From assembly GCF_024721265.1 (NCBI RefSeq), contig NZ_JAMXOC010000004.1, positions 62,001 to 126,000 on the forward strand: a DNA stretch of 64,000 bases, written 5' to 3'. Shown one piece after another: positions 51,824-60,345 of this stretch. The DNA is from Ohessyouella blattaphilus. Lineage in GTDB: Bacteria; Bacillota; Clostridia; Lachnospirales; Lachnospiraceae. Numbering within the stretch: position 1 is the first letter of the stretch; every line of letters begins with the position of its first letter. Made by a program: the position numbers and the translations under genes. The notes beneath the pieces were generated by a model, which was given only the letters and a program-made list of their open reading frames with translations, had not been told where the DNA came from and searched no databases.

Positions 51824-53520
51824 TGAAGTTGTTTGAAGAAGAGAAATTCAATAGCAAATCCGCTCAAAAGTTACTATTTATCAGAAAGGGCTATCAACCT
51901 CAGAAGTATCTAAATAAGAAGGAGAGACGTCAGTGGAATAGACTTAACACCAGAAAAAAACAGCAGTATCTAGAAAAGGCTACGGAGAACTATTTAAGAA
52001 AGAATCAAAAGCCATCAAGTAAGGGTTTTCCAACTGGTGAAGAGGTTACGAATCAGACAGCTACGGTCAATAAAATAGCGGACTACCCAAGACCTGATGA
52101 CATAAGTCACGTAGAAGCGACGATTGCTAAGTCGGCTACTAAGTTAGTTGCTATGGATAACATTAAGAAAGAGCGCCAAGTAGAACTCGGACGCGAAGAA
52201 GTCATTGAGAAAATGATGGCAGATGACTTTAAAAAGGCAGCAAGTGCTACTGGCGGAGTGGGAGAAGGTATTGCCATGGTGGCAGGACCGAAAGCAAAGT
52301 TCGCCATGGCGGCAGTGGTTCCAGTATTCTTGGCGGTATTAGTAGTGGTTATGCTATCAGCGAGTCTCTTGCTGCTGGTAATTGCAAGTGCAAGGCAAAG
52401 CGATGGGGGAAAAAGATTTGTAGAGGTAGCTTTAGCCGAAGAAAAAGAAGGGGATCAGAAAGGCGGCGATAAGTACTGGTCTTGGTTTGGGTTTAAGAAG
52501 CGAGAAGAATGGTGCGCTTGTTTTGTCAGCTGGTGTGCTGACCAGTGCGACTACATAGAAAAGGAGATATTCCCAAAGAGCGCTTCTGTTGCTCAGTATA
52601 GAAGCTGGTATGATAAGCGAAATCTCTACATGAAAAAAGATGGATACACACCAAAGGCAGGAGATTTAATCATCTTTGAAAACGGCATGAGTCATATCGG
52701 TATCGTTCAGTACGTAAAAGGCAATCAAGTAATAACCATTGAGGGGAATACGGGTGACATTGTGGCAACGCGAACATATCCCTTATCTTACGGTGGTATT
52801 TCTGGTTATTGTGTTCCTAACTATCCGGAAGAGTTTAGCGACTTTGAAGGAGAAACGAACGAGGAAATCACTTGGAACTTTTTAATAAGCAAAGGGTTTA
52901 GTCCAGAGAGTGCTGCTGGGATTATGGGAAATCTAAAGCAAGAGTCTGGTCTAGACCCGAAGTGTTATCAACAGGGCGGGGGACCTGGAAGAGGAATTGC
53001 GCAGTGGACAGTAGGGTCCAATCGTTTCAAGAACTTAGAAAGCCGAGCTACAAGTATGGGGACCACCTGGGATACCATCGAACCTCAGCTAGAACATTTA
53101 TACTTTGAATTAAATGGCGGTGATGCGACAACAACTTTTATTCTAAACCGAGACTATGGCGGTTTAGCTGGTTTTAAATCAATGACTGATGTAAACAAAG
53201 CAACACTAGCTTTTGAGAAAGCCTTTGAAAGAGCCGGCATACCGGCAATGGAGAAACGATATAAATATGCGATGGAGTTTTATCAGAAATATAAAGGGGG
53301 TGGACCTATGGGAAAGCTATTATTTCCCTACGTTGTCTACGAGGTTCAAACATATGATATGGATATAGGAGTTGCAGAGAATCCAAGGTATCGGTTAATC
53401 GCTGGATTTTTAGAGAAGCGAAATGCCGACCGCTTTATGCGACAAGTAGTGAATAAGGATAAGATTCAGGTGAAACTTATGGATTATAGTGGAAAGAAAG
53501 CAGGTGAGGAAGAATGTTAG
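51823..53520 (+). CDS. bifunctional peptidoglycan hydrolase of the conjugation apparatus (CHAP plus lysozyme-like)
   Basis: A 565-residue VirB1-like protein that opens the wall for the channel. A basic N-terminal region is followed by one membrane helix (about 158-190). Next comes a CHAP domain (about 205-335: EEWCACFVSWCAD with the catalytic Cys, GMSHIGIVQ with the His), then a phage-tail-lysozyme-like domain (about 345-490: ILKQESGLDP-type motif with the catalytic Glu in LKQES). From Met496 a further 70-residue domain follows; a GGGGGTGG site precedes that Met, so it could also be made separately. The start is ATG 51823, overlapping the VirB4 stop. Confidence 0.9.
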   Translation: MKLFEEEKFNSKSAQKLLFIRKGYQPQKYLNKKERRQWNRLNTRKKQQYLEKATENYLRKNQKPSSKGFPTGEEVTNQTATVNKIADYPRPDDISHVEATIAKSATKLVAMDNIKKERQVELGREEVIEKMMADDFKKAASATGGVGEGIAMVAGPKAKFAMAAVVPVFLAVLVVVMLSASLLLLVIASARQSDGGKRFVEVALAEEKEGDQKGGDKYWSWFGFKKREEWCACFVSWCADQCDYIEKEIFPKSASVAQYRSWYDKRNLYMKKDGYTPKAGDLIIFENGMSHIGIVQYVKGNQVITIEGNTGDIVATRTYPLSYGGISGYCVPNYPEEFSDFEGETNEEITWNFLISKGFSPESAAGIMGNLKQESGLDPKCYQQGGGPGRGIAQWTVGSNRFKNLESRATSMGTTWDTIEPQLEHLYFELNGGDATTTFILNRDYGGLAGFKSMTDVNKATLAFEKAFERAGIPAMEKRYKYAMEFYQKYKGGGPMGKLLFPYVVYEVQTYDMDIGVAENPRYRLIAGFLEKRNADRFMRQVVNKDKIQVKLMDYSGKKAGEEEC

Positions 53521-53563
53521 AAAAGAGCTTGCGATATCTCATGAGGAAAGGAGAATGATGCCG

Positions 53564-54058
53564 ATGAAGGAATGGGAGATTCGTAGAAAGAAGAAATGCT
53601 TTATTCTAAAGATCTTAGTAGGGCTTATTGTAGTCATGGTAGCATTTGCTCTTATTATTGGAGCTATGATAAATCGTATCAACAGTAATCGAACAAAGAA
53701 TTTAGAAAAGCAACGGGAGCGGCAATCGAAGATTGAGGCGTTACAAGAAACACCCGTAATAGTGTCAGATCCAGAAGTAGAGGAAATCCATTATTCAGGC
53801 TTAGTGCTTTTATCATTTTTAAAAGATGAACCAAGCCTGAATGAGTTTAAAAGTGAGTTAGAGCAGTATATTCGAGGCGCAGACTATTACGGTGAGTATA
53901 CAGAAGTGATGATTGAGGGTAAAGATGCTTACGACGAGGTTATTAAAGTACGCCGGTTCTATCTAACCCTTGATAATGAAGAGCAGTCAAGAATAGAAGG
54001 ACTGTATGATGTGCAAGCGAAAGAGTACGTCTTTGGTTACTATGCAGGAGAGCGCTAG
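53564..54058 (+). CDS. conjugative-element membrane-anchored protein (VirB8-like role possible)
   Basis: A 164-residue protein of unknown family. One membrane helix (about 13-36: CFILKILVGLIVVMVAFAL, partly) is followed by an external domain of mixed helix and strand. The start is ATG 53564, 10 bp after AAAGGAG; 53558 is an alternative. Single-helix proteins in this position in conjugation operons are often small channel components with VirB8-like topology, but no sequence match supports that. It ends the channel operon; a gene-free region with hairpins follows. Confidence 0.6.
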   Translation: MKEWEIRRKKKCFILKILVGLIVVMVAFALIIGAMINRINSNRTKNLEKQRERQSKIEALQETPVIVSDPEVEEIHYSGLVLLSFLKDEPSLNEFKSELEQYIRGADYYGEYTEVMIEGKDAYDEVIKVRRFYLTLDNEEQSRIEGLYDVQAKEYVFGYYAGER

Positions 54059-54228
54059 GCCATTTATTTGGCTAGCATGGGGGTATTAGGGGGCATCCCC
54101 CTAGCAAGATGCCTTTGTATTACATAATGCGTATCTTGTTTAAATCATAAAAACGTTCTCTCATATTGAGCGGGCATCCTCTTGGGCAAAGCGCGTAAAT
54201 TATCTGCAAGTATAAAAGGAGGCGATGT
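54059..54228. other. gene-free hairpin-rich region, candidate oriT
   Basis: Just before the relaxosome gene, this region has AGGGGGCATCCCCCT (54088-54102) and a GCTAGGCCA/TGGCTAGC pair (54053-54075). Around the core, two GCTAG-type sequences face each other (GCTAGCATGGGGG and CCCCCTAGCAAGATG), and a second imperfect palindrome lies near 54107-54139. Location and structure fit an origin of transfer; the nick site is not determined. Confidence 0.5.
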
Positions 54229-54570
54229 ATGGAGGCAAAAGTTAACCGAAAAAATAAAAGCATTACAATTAGGTTAGATGAGAGATCCTATAATCAGCTG
54301 CTTGAGAAAGCGCTTAGCTATGGTGGTCTTAGCGCATATATTCGTTTGTTGATTAGGAGGACAAATGAAGAAGTGATGAATGATTATCAGATACAATTTC
54401 GAGATTTGCGATATCAATTTTGCAAATTGAGAGTTATTTGTGAAGAGTATATGAGAACGCTGGACGTTGACAATCAGAAACATTTTAAGGTAGTATTGGT
54501 TAAGATTGAAACGTTAGAAAAAGAGTTAAAAAATATATCTAGGGGTTGCAGAGAGAAAGTTAATTTGTAA
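54229..54570 (+). CDS. MobC-like relaxosome accessory protein
   Basis: A 113-residue protein. The N-terminal ribbon-helix-helix-type strand SITIRLDERSYNQLLEKA and AYIRLLIRRTNEEV are followed by a helical region, the pattern of MobC/plasmid mobilisation proteins that help the relaxase reach the oriT. It starts with ATG after AAAGGAGGCG. The candidate oriT lies immediately upstream. Two cargo genes separate it from the relaxase, although MobC and relaxase genes are usually adjacent. Confidence 0.75.
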   Translation: MEAKVNRKNKSITIRLDERSYNQLLEKALSYGGLSAYIRLLIRRTNEEVMNDYQIQFRDLRYQFCKLRVICEEYMRTLDVDNQKHFKVVLVKIETLEKELKNISRGCREKVNL

Positions 54571-54626
54571 AGATGGATTAACTTAGAAATCAATGTGGCC
54601 TCTATTTGATTTAAAGGTGGGAGAAA

Positions 54627-56738
54627 ATGCTTAGCAAGATTACTTTACAAACAGATAGATTCAATGATACTGAGATTTCTAATTTAAAAGCAAAAAATTT
54701 TTTTTATGGCAAGAACGGAACAGGAAAAAGCAGTATTACAGAAGCGATTAGCACTCAGTGTGAAGATAATTATGATCTTCACATATTTCAGGGATTTAAT
54801 CGAATTATTGAAGAAAACAACGGGTTGAATACAATAGCGCTTGGTATACAAAATGTTAAGCTTCAACCACTTATTAGTGAAAAGAAGAAGGATATAGAGA
54901 AGTTGGATGATGATCTTAAAGAGCGTAATGATAGTATAGAAAATACATTTACTATATATTCGAAAGAGCAGTTAAATTATAATCATTTGATTGGTGTAAT
55001 TGATCGCTTTTTTTCGGCATCAGCGAGTGAGATTAAACGGGAGTATGTTGAACTTACTGGACCTAACTACAATAAAAATAACTTTAAAGAGGATGTGAAG
55101 AGTGCTGAAGAATTATCAAAGGAAGAATTATTTAAATACAAAACTCAATTTGAGCAGACATCCATAGAGGCTTCAGAAAAAATGAAGTTTGAGGCTCTAG
55201 AGGTTGACAGTCTTGTAGATGAGGTAAATGAGATTTTGACTACTGAGGTGGTAAAATCGGCTATTCTAAAGTTTGAAAGTACTGAGAAAATGAATTGGGT
55301 TCGTGAAGGTTTGAATTTTTACGGTAATGAAAATGAAGAAATATGTTTATTTTGTGGTAATAAGATTGAAGCGACGCGCCTAGATGATTTGAATAGTTTT
55401 TTTAGTGAAGAAGTGAAAACGATAGAAAGCAAAATTCGTAATCTGTTAGAAAATATTTCCATTATGAAGAACGCGTTAAGTCAACAGAAGCGGGTTGAAA
55501 AGTCGAGTTTTTACCCCGATTTTCATGGTGAGATTCCCACAATAAATGATCAAATTGATAGTGTGACGAAAGAGCATACACGTTTCTTGGAAGAGATAGA
55601 AAGTGCGCTTAAAGAACGTCAGAAAGATATTTTCATTTCTCAAAAAGCTCTTGTGTTATCGAAACCTTCAACTTACTCAGAAGTTGAGAAAATCTATTTA
55701 AGTCTGTATAAGAAAAACTTAAAATATGGAGAAACCTTAGACTCAAAAATAAAAGAGGCGAAGGACATGCTCCGTCAACATGAAGTGTCAAAAAGGCTTA
55801 AAGAATTTGATTATCAACAGAAGGTGAATGAGCTAAAGAAAACTGAGTCACTTCTTAATGAGGCAAAAAGTAAGTATGAGATGCAGAGTGGGAAGAGAGA
55901 AGAGGCAAAAAAGGAACTCCTAGCACTTTTGTCACAAACTATCGACGAAACAGTGGCAGAAAAAAGAATTAATGAAGCTATAAAATCACTAGGAAATCAG
56001 TCGTTTACCTTGGAAGGAATAGAGTCTGAGCAACGAGGGCAGTATCAAGTAAAAAGTTATGATGGTACTGTTCGAAATATCGGAACATTAAGTACTGGAG
56101 AAAAAAATATAGTCGCTTTTCTTTGGTTTCTGAATAATCTAGAAAAGGCGAGGCAAACAGATTCAAAACCAAAGATAATCGTGTTTGATGATCCAATGAA
56201 TAGTAATGATGATACAGTACAGTATTTAATCATTACAGAAATACAAAAATTAATAAAGGATATAAGAGATGATCAGATATTTATATTGACCCATTGTACT
56301 CATTTTTATCTTAATGCAAGATATAACTGGTGGCGAAATTCTAAAAAGGATACATATAATAAAACCACGTTTCATTTGAAAAGAGTTGGAAACAAATCAT
56401 CTATAGAGTTAATCACGTCTGAGAGGGATGATATTAAGACCAATTATGATGCTCTTTGGAGGGAGGTTAAATTTTTATATGAAGAGCATAAACCCGATTT
56501 TATGATAAATCCTATAAGGCGAATATTTGAAACTTATCAAAAATTCAATGGAATAGATGATTTATATAAAAATGACGCAGAGTCTCAGAAGTTATTCAAT
56601 GTTAACTCTCACTCTATTGATGATTTGGAGGCAGATCTAAATGGTAAAGACGAAGATGCGATAATAAGCAAAGTACGGCAAATATTTGAAGCAAATAATG
56701 CAGGGGAGCACTTTAGAACTTACTGGGGAGAAGTCTAA
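54627..56738 (+). CDS. RloC/PrrC-like AAA_13 ATPase, candidate anticodon nuclease
   Basis: A 703-residue SMC-like ATPase: Walker A GKNGTGKSS at residues 28-36, long coiled coils, a zinc-hook-type CLFC (Cys240, Cys243), signature LSTGEKN near 488, and Walker B IIVFDDPMNS near 517. This is the RloC arrangement. C-terminally, NPIRRIFETY has Arg631/Arg632 and Glu635, and NVNSHSIDD has His662. The spacing (Arg-x3-Glu, then His) resembles the PrrC anticodon nuclease triad, so tRNA cleavage on phage or DNA-damage signals is inferred but not shown. It starts after GGTGGGAG, and the Schlafen-like gene follows after one base. Codons are more AT-rich than its ICE neighbours. Confidence 0.78.
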   Translation: MLSKITLQTDRFNDTEISNLKAKNFFYGKNGTGKSSITEAISTQCEDNYDLHIFQGFNRIIEENNGLNTIALGIQNVKLQPLISEKKKDIEKLDDDLKERNDSIENTFTIYSKEQLNYNHLIGVIDRFFSASASEIKREYVELTGPNYNKNNFKEDVKSAEELSKEELFKYKTQFEQTSIEASEKMKFEALEVDSLVDEVNEILTTEVVKSAILKFESTEKMNWVREGLNFYGNENEEICLFCGNKIEATRLDDLNSFFSEEVKTIESKIRNLLENISIMKNALSQQKRVEKSSFYPDFHGEIPTINDQIDSVTKEHTRFLEEIESALKERQKDIFISQKALVLSKPSTYSEVEKIYLSLYKKNLKYGETLDSKIKEAKDMLRQHEVSKRLKEFDYQQKVNELKKTESLLNEAKSKYEMQSGKREEAKKELLALLSQTIDETVAEKRINEAIKSLGNQSFTLEGIESEQRGQYQVKSYDGTVRNIGTLSTGEKNIVAFLWFLNNLEKARQTDSKPKIIVFDDPMNSNDDTVQYLIITEIQKLIKDIRDDQIFILTHCTHFYLNARYNWWRNSKKDTYNKTTFHLKRVGNKSSIELITSERDDIKTNYDALWREVKFLYEEHKPDFMINPIRRIFETYQKFNGIDDLYKNDAESQKLFNVNSHSIDDLEADLNGKDEDAIISKVRQIFEANNAGEHFRTYWGEV

Positions 56739-56739
56739 T

Positions 56740-57894
56740 ATGGGCAATTTAAAACAAGAGATAGAGAATTTAATCGCACTAGAACAAGAGGGTGATTATT
56801 GGGACTTTAAAAGAGAATGGTATGATAAACAACATCTACCCAATTTATTACATGATATCATTAGCATGGCCAACAACTTAGCTAATAGAGATTGCTATAT
56901 TATAATCGGCGTAGATGAAGAAAATGATTTTGATTTTAAGGATGTATTAGGAGACCCAAATAGAAAAAATACCCAAAAATTAGTTGATTTCCTAAAGAAC
57001 AAAAAGTTTGCCGGTGATATGAGACCGATTGTCCATGTAGAAACGATAGAATACGCAAGGTCATGTATTGACATAATTGTTATAAAGAATAGTAATAAAA
57101 CGCCGTTTTATTTGAAAGAAGCATACAAGGGAGTATTTGCAAATCAAATCTACACAAGGATTCAAGACACAAATACACCACTTAATTCTTCAGCAGATAT
57201 TGATAAAATAGAGTGGCTTTGGAAAAAAAGATTTGGCTTAATTCAAACTCCAATTGAGCGAATTGAGTCATTTTTAGAGGAACCAAATGCTTGGGTAAAT
57301 GGTCCGAACGGAGAAATGCAAAAGTATTATAAGCGTTTTCCGGAATATACATTAGTGTATGATGACGCTGCCGATGGGCGCGATGGATATACCTATTATC
57401 TTTTTTCTCAATATAAAAGCAGACCATATTGGAAAGACATTAAAGTTTATTATCATCAAACTCTTTTAATTGAAGTTGATGGTGTAGCGCTAAATGGTGG
57501 TGTATACATGACCCCTTGCCCAGATATAGATGGGATTTGTTTTAATGAATATTATAGTTGGGATATTCCATACAGGTATATGGTTAAAGGGTCGTTCAAA
57601 TATAAATTAAGTGAATTTCTTTATCATAATGAGTGGTCTTATGAAGCAAAAATAGCGCGCGATAATTTCTTTTCAGTTATTCTAATATTTGAAACTGAAT
57701 TGGAAAAGGACTCATTTATAGATTATGTCATTTGTAATTGGGAAGAAAGAGATAAATACAAGGATTCGATACATATTGCATCTATACCAGAGATGAAAGG
57801 TTATAATGTAAATGTTTTTAAAAAAGAGTATGAAAATGCACTAATACTAAAGTTAATGTTACATGATTTTAGAAGAGAAAGGGGACTCTCCTAA
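56740..57894 (+). CDS. AlbA_2 (Schlafen-like) domain protein
   Basis: A 384-residue protein. The N-terminal AlbA_2/Schlafen-type domain (about 10-140) shows GDYWDFKREW, ISMANNLANRDCYIIIGVDE and YARSCIDIIVIK, including the acidic DFK pattern typical of putative nucleic-acid-binding or nuclease members. The C-terminal 230 residues match nothing I recognise. I start at ATG 56740, one base after the stop of the RloC-like gene; the earlier frame overlaps that gene. Its last base overlaps the relaxase start. The pair is probably a cotranscribed defence cargo; the role here is inferred from neighbours. Confidence 0.78.
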   Translation: MGNLKQEIENLIALEQEGDYWDFKREWYDKQHLPNLLHDIISMANNLANRDCYIIIGVDEENDFDFKDVLGDPNRKNTQKLVDFLKNKKFAGDMRPIVHVETIEYARSCIDIIVIKNSNKTPFYLKEAYKGVFANQIYTRIQDTNTPLNSSADIDKIEWLWKKRFGLIQTPIERIESFLEEPNAWVNGPNGEMQKYYKRFPEYTLVYDDAADGRDGYTYYLFSQYKSRPYWKDIKVYYHQTLLIEVDGVALNGGVYMTPCPDIDGICFNEYYSWDIPYRYMVKGSFKYKLSEFLYHNEWSYEAKIARDNFFSVILIFETELEKDSFIDYVICNWEERDKYKDSIHIASIPEMKGYNVNVFKKEYENALILKLMLHDFRRERGLS

Positions 57895-59192
57895 TGGCAA
57901 TCATCAAACTAGACCACCTTAAAGAAGGTAGCGGTCGAAACCCATCCGCCGGTCTCTATGGTGCCATTCTCTATATTCTAGATATGCAACAGGGGCATAA
58001 TGGGGAAAAGACCAAAGGCGGATTACTCATTGGCGGCAATGCTGGAATCACTGCAGATGAGATTTATGAATTAATGATAGAAACGAAAGAGTTTTTTGGA
58101 AAGAACTGGGGCAGAGTGGCTTATCACTTTGTCCTTTCTTTTCCCCCAGGGGAAGTAACGGCAGAAGTAGCCCATGAGCTAACGGGCCAGTTTGTAGACC
58201 GCTACCTAGGGGACCGCTACGATATCGTATTTGCCACTCATGACGATCAGGAACACAAGCATAGTCACATCCTATTTAACAGCCTTTCCAGGAATGGTTA
58301 TAAATACCATTACAAAGCCGGTGACTGGGAAAAGGACATGCTGCCGATTCTTAATGGCATCTGTATCGCGAACGGTTTAAGTTATATTACTCTTCAGGAT
58401 AAAGAGGGGCGATTAAATAGGCGCACTACAGGAAAAGAGAAGTGGCAAAAGAAGCAAGGTCACAAGAGCTGGGACAACCTTATCCGCCAAAACCTTCAAG
58501 AGGCGATGCAGGCAGCAGGGGACTATAATGAATTTTTAAAGATATTAAGGGATAATGGTTATCAGATTCGAGAAGGAAATAGTAGCCAGTATGGTCCCTA
58601 CTTTTCTATCCAGTGTGAAGGGATGGGAAAAGCTAGGCGAAACTACCGATTAGGCGCAGGCTACAGTGTGGAGGATATAAAGAAGCAAATTGATAACAAG
58701 GAATTATTAAAGGACATTGAGGAGATGCTCTCGGACGTTAGTACGTACCGGGAGCTTTTGCATTCCCGGTATTATGGAAAACGCCTGCTTAGACTACCTG
58801 CCTATTATTACCGAAAGTGTATCTTCCTCTGTAGCTGGAATAATCGTTTGTTTGCTACCTATCCAAAGATAAAGCCTTGGAAGTACCGGAAGGACGTAAA
58901 GGAGCTAGATAAGCACATGGACAGTCTGCAATTAACCGATAAATATAAAATCCAAACACGAGAGCAGCTTATACAGCTAAAAGAAAGCTTTGAATTAAAA
59001 AAGAAAATGCTGAATGCAGACTACCGGCAGCTTAAGAAGGAAGGAGGTGAGGAGCAAAAGAAAGAGTGCTTGCAAAAGCTAAAGGAAGTGAGGAAGGAGC
59101 TTCGGACCATCCGGTTTATTAGTGACACTTATTCGGTAAGCGAGGAAAGTCTGTTTAAGGAGTGGAAGGTGGAAAAGGAACGTGTTAGGTGA
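57894..59192 (+). CDS. MOBP-type relaxase
   Basis: A 432-residue DNA relaxase that nicks oriT and pilots the strand to the recipient. The N-terminal part has IIKLDHLKEGSGRN, and the metal-binding His cluster is HDDQEHKHSHILFNS near residue 120. A middle part resembles relaxase linkers (GYQIREGNSSQYGPYFSIQ). The C-terminus is coiled coil and Lys-rich. The relaxase/mobilisation nuclease assignment (PF03432-like) is clear; the fine MOB class is not. It starts overlapping the preceding cargo gene. Confidence 0.92.
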   Translation: MAIIKLDHLKEGSGRNPSAGLYGAILYILDMQQGHNGEKTKGGLLIGGNAGITADEIYELMIETKEFFGKNWGRVAYHFVLSFPPGEVTAEVAHELTGQFVDRYLGDRYDIVFATHDDQEHKHSHILFNSLSRNGYKYHYKAGDWEKDMLPILNGICIANGLSYITLQDKEGRLNRRTTGKEKWQKKQGHKSWDNLIRQNLQEAMQAAGDYNEFLKILRDNGYQIREGNSSQYGPYFSIQCEGMGKARRNYRLGAGYSVEDIKKQIDNKELLKDIEEMLSDVSTYRELLHSRYYGKRLLRLPAYYYRKCIFLCSWNNRLFATYPKIKPWKYRKDVKELDKHMDSLQLTDKYKIQTREQLIQLKESFELKKKMLNADYRQLKKEGGEEQKKECLQKLKEVRKELRTIRFISDTYSVSEESLFKEWKVEKERVR

Positions 59193-59203
59193 AAGGAGAA
59201 GTT

Positions 59204-59449
59204 ATGGCGACAACGAAAGAATTAGAAGATTTAATCAGAAGGATTCAAGACAGAATTGTATCTATGGAGAAGTTTATTGAGGAACGAGGGCTCACGTCAG
59301 AGTACATAAAATACGTAGAAGAGCTCTCAGCAAAGAAAGAAGCAATTAAGGATCAGGTAAAAGAAGTAGAAAGGGCAACGAAAAGAGAAAAGGATATTGA
59401 GCTACCGAACCGCAACCTCCGTCAGGGAATAAGCCTATGGTTGAAGTAA
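59204..59449 (+). CDS. small coiled-coil conjugation-operon protein
   Basis: An 81-residue, highly charged and probably all-helical protein from ATG 59204 (AAAGGAG). No family recognised. It overlaps the next gene by 13 bp and sits between relaxase and coupling-protein genes, so a relaxosome accessory role is possible. Confidence 0.65.
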   Translation: MATTKELEDLIRRIQDRIVSMEKFIEERGLTSEYIKYVEELSAKKEAIKDQVKEVERATKREKDIELPNRNLRQGISLWLK

Positions 59450-60345
59450 AAACGGAAGCCGGTCGGTTTCTTAAAACCAAAGGCAACCTGTTTAAAGGAA
59501 AGTCAGAGGAAGAGCGAGAAGCCATTAAGCGAGAAATCCGTACCGGTTTTGAGCATGGGCTAAGCGAAGAGCAGATACTGCTTTATGCAACCAGTGATTA
59601 TAGTTCCTTGCAGATGCAGGCGATTCGTGTAGCCATCGAAGAAGGGATTCCTAAGTCCTATATCTTAGAAAAGATTGCCTTAAAAAGCAAAAGCCCGGAA
59701 GCCATGCTCGAATCTAAGATTCAGTATTTTAACAGTAAGGCAGGTGTTAAAAATCCAGAGGTTGTTAATGGTGCTTATATCCAGAAGATTCATGCCCAAT
59801 TATCTCTTTTGGAAACCAGAATCGATACTCAGCAGAGCTTCTTTGACCAGATCACCCAGCGGTTGGAGTTAGAGAATACTCAGTTAAAAGAAGAGCTGCA
59901 AGTAACCGCTGCTGAGAATAAAGTCTTGAAAGAGCAGCTATTACTTAGCGACCGGCAAAAGGGAGAGGAGAGCCTAAGAGTTCAGGACTACGAAAGAAAA
60001 TGTAATCATTTAAAAGAACAGCTAAGTGCTTTAGAGTCTAGAAACCAAGTCCTTGAAAGGGCGAGAACAGAAAGGGAAGAAACGCCCAGAAGAAAACGAC
60101 AGAGCCTTTTCTTTTGTAGGAAGCGGGAGTCTCTACCTGATTGGTTTTTAGAGGTCCTTGTGACCCCAGGGTTTTCCCTTGAACAGATGAGCCTCTTAAC
60201 AGAAGCCTATCATGCAGGAATTAAAAGAAACATCTTACTAAAGCTAGCCAGTCCAGAGATAGAGGCGAGCCACATGAAACAAGTTATAGGCATGTTTGTG
60301 AAAGGAGGTGAGAAAGAAGGGAGTGAGATAAATGCCACCAAGTAA
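59437..60345 (+). CDS. coiled-coil protein of the relaxosome region, function unknown
   Basis: A 302-residue protein. The first 110 residues are helical with repeated motifs (EEQILLYATSDYSSLQMQAIR; SKSPEAMLESKIQYF) that recur near the C-terminus (FSLEQMSLLTEAYHAGI), as if a short helical-repeat domain occurs at both ends. Between them lies a long coiled coil (about 125-215). The same helical motif, FSKEQMEVLGRVS, also appears at the C-terminus of the coupling protein (about residues 700-720), so these proteins may share a docking module. No enzyme motif is seen. Confidence 0.7.
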   Translation: MVEVKTEAGRFLKTKGNLFKGKSEEEREAIKREIRTGFEHGLSEEQILLYATSDYSSLQMQAIRVAIEEGIPKSYILEKIALKSKSPEAMLESKIQYFNSKAGVKNPEVVNGAYIQKIHAQLSLLETRIDTQQSFFDQITQRLELENTQLKEELQVTAAENKVLKEQLLLSDRQKGEESLRVQDYERKCNHLKEQLSALESRNQVLERARTEREETPRRKRQSLFFCRKRESLPDWFLEVLVTPGFSLEQMSLLTEAYHAGIKRNILLKLASPEIEASHMKQVIGMFVKGGEKEGSEINATK

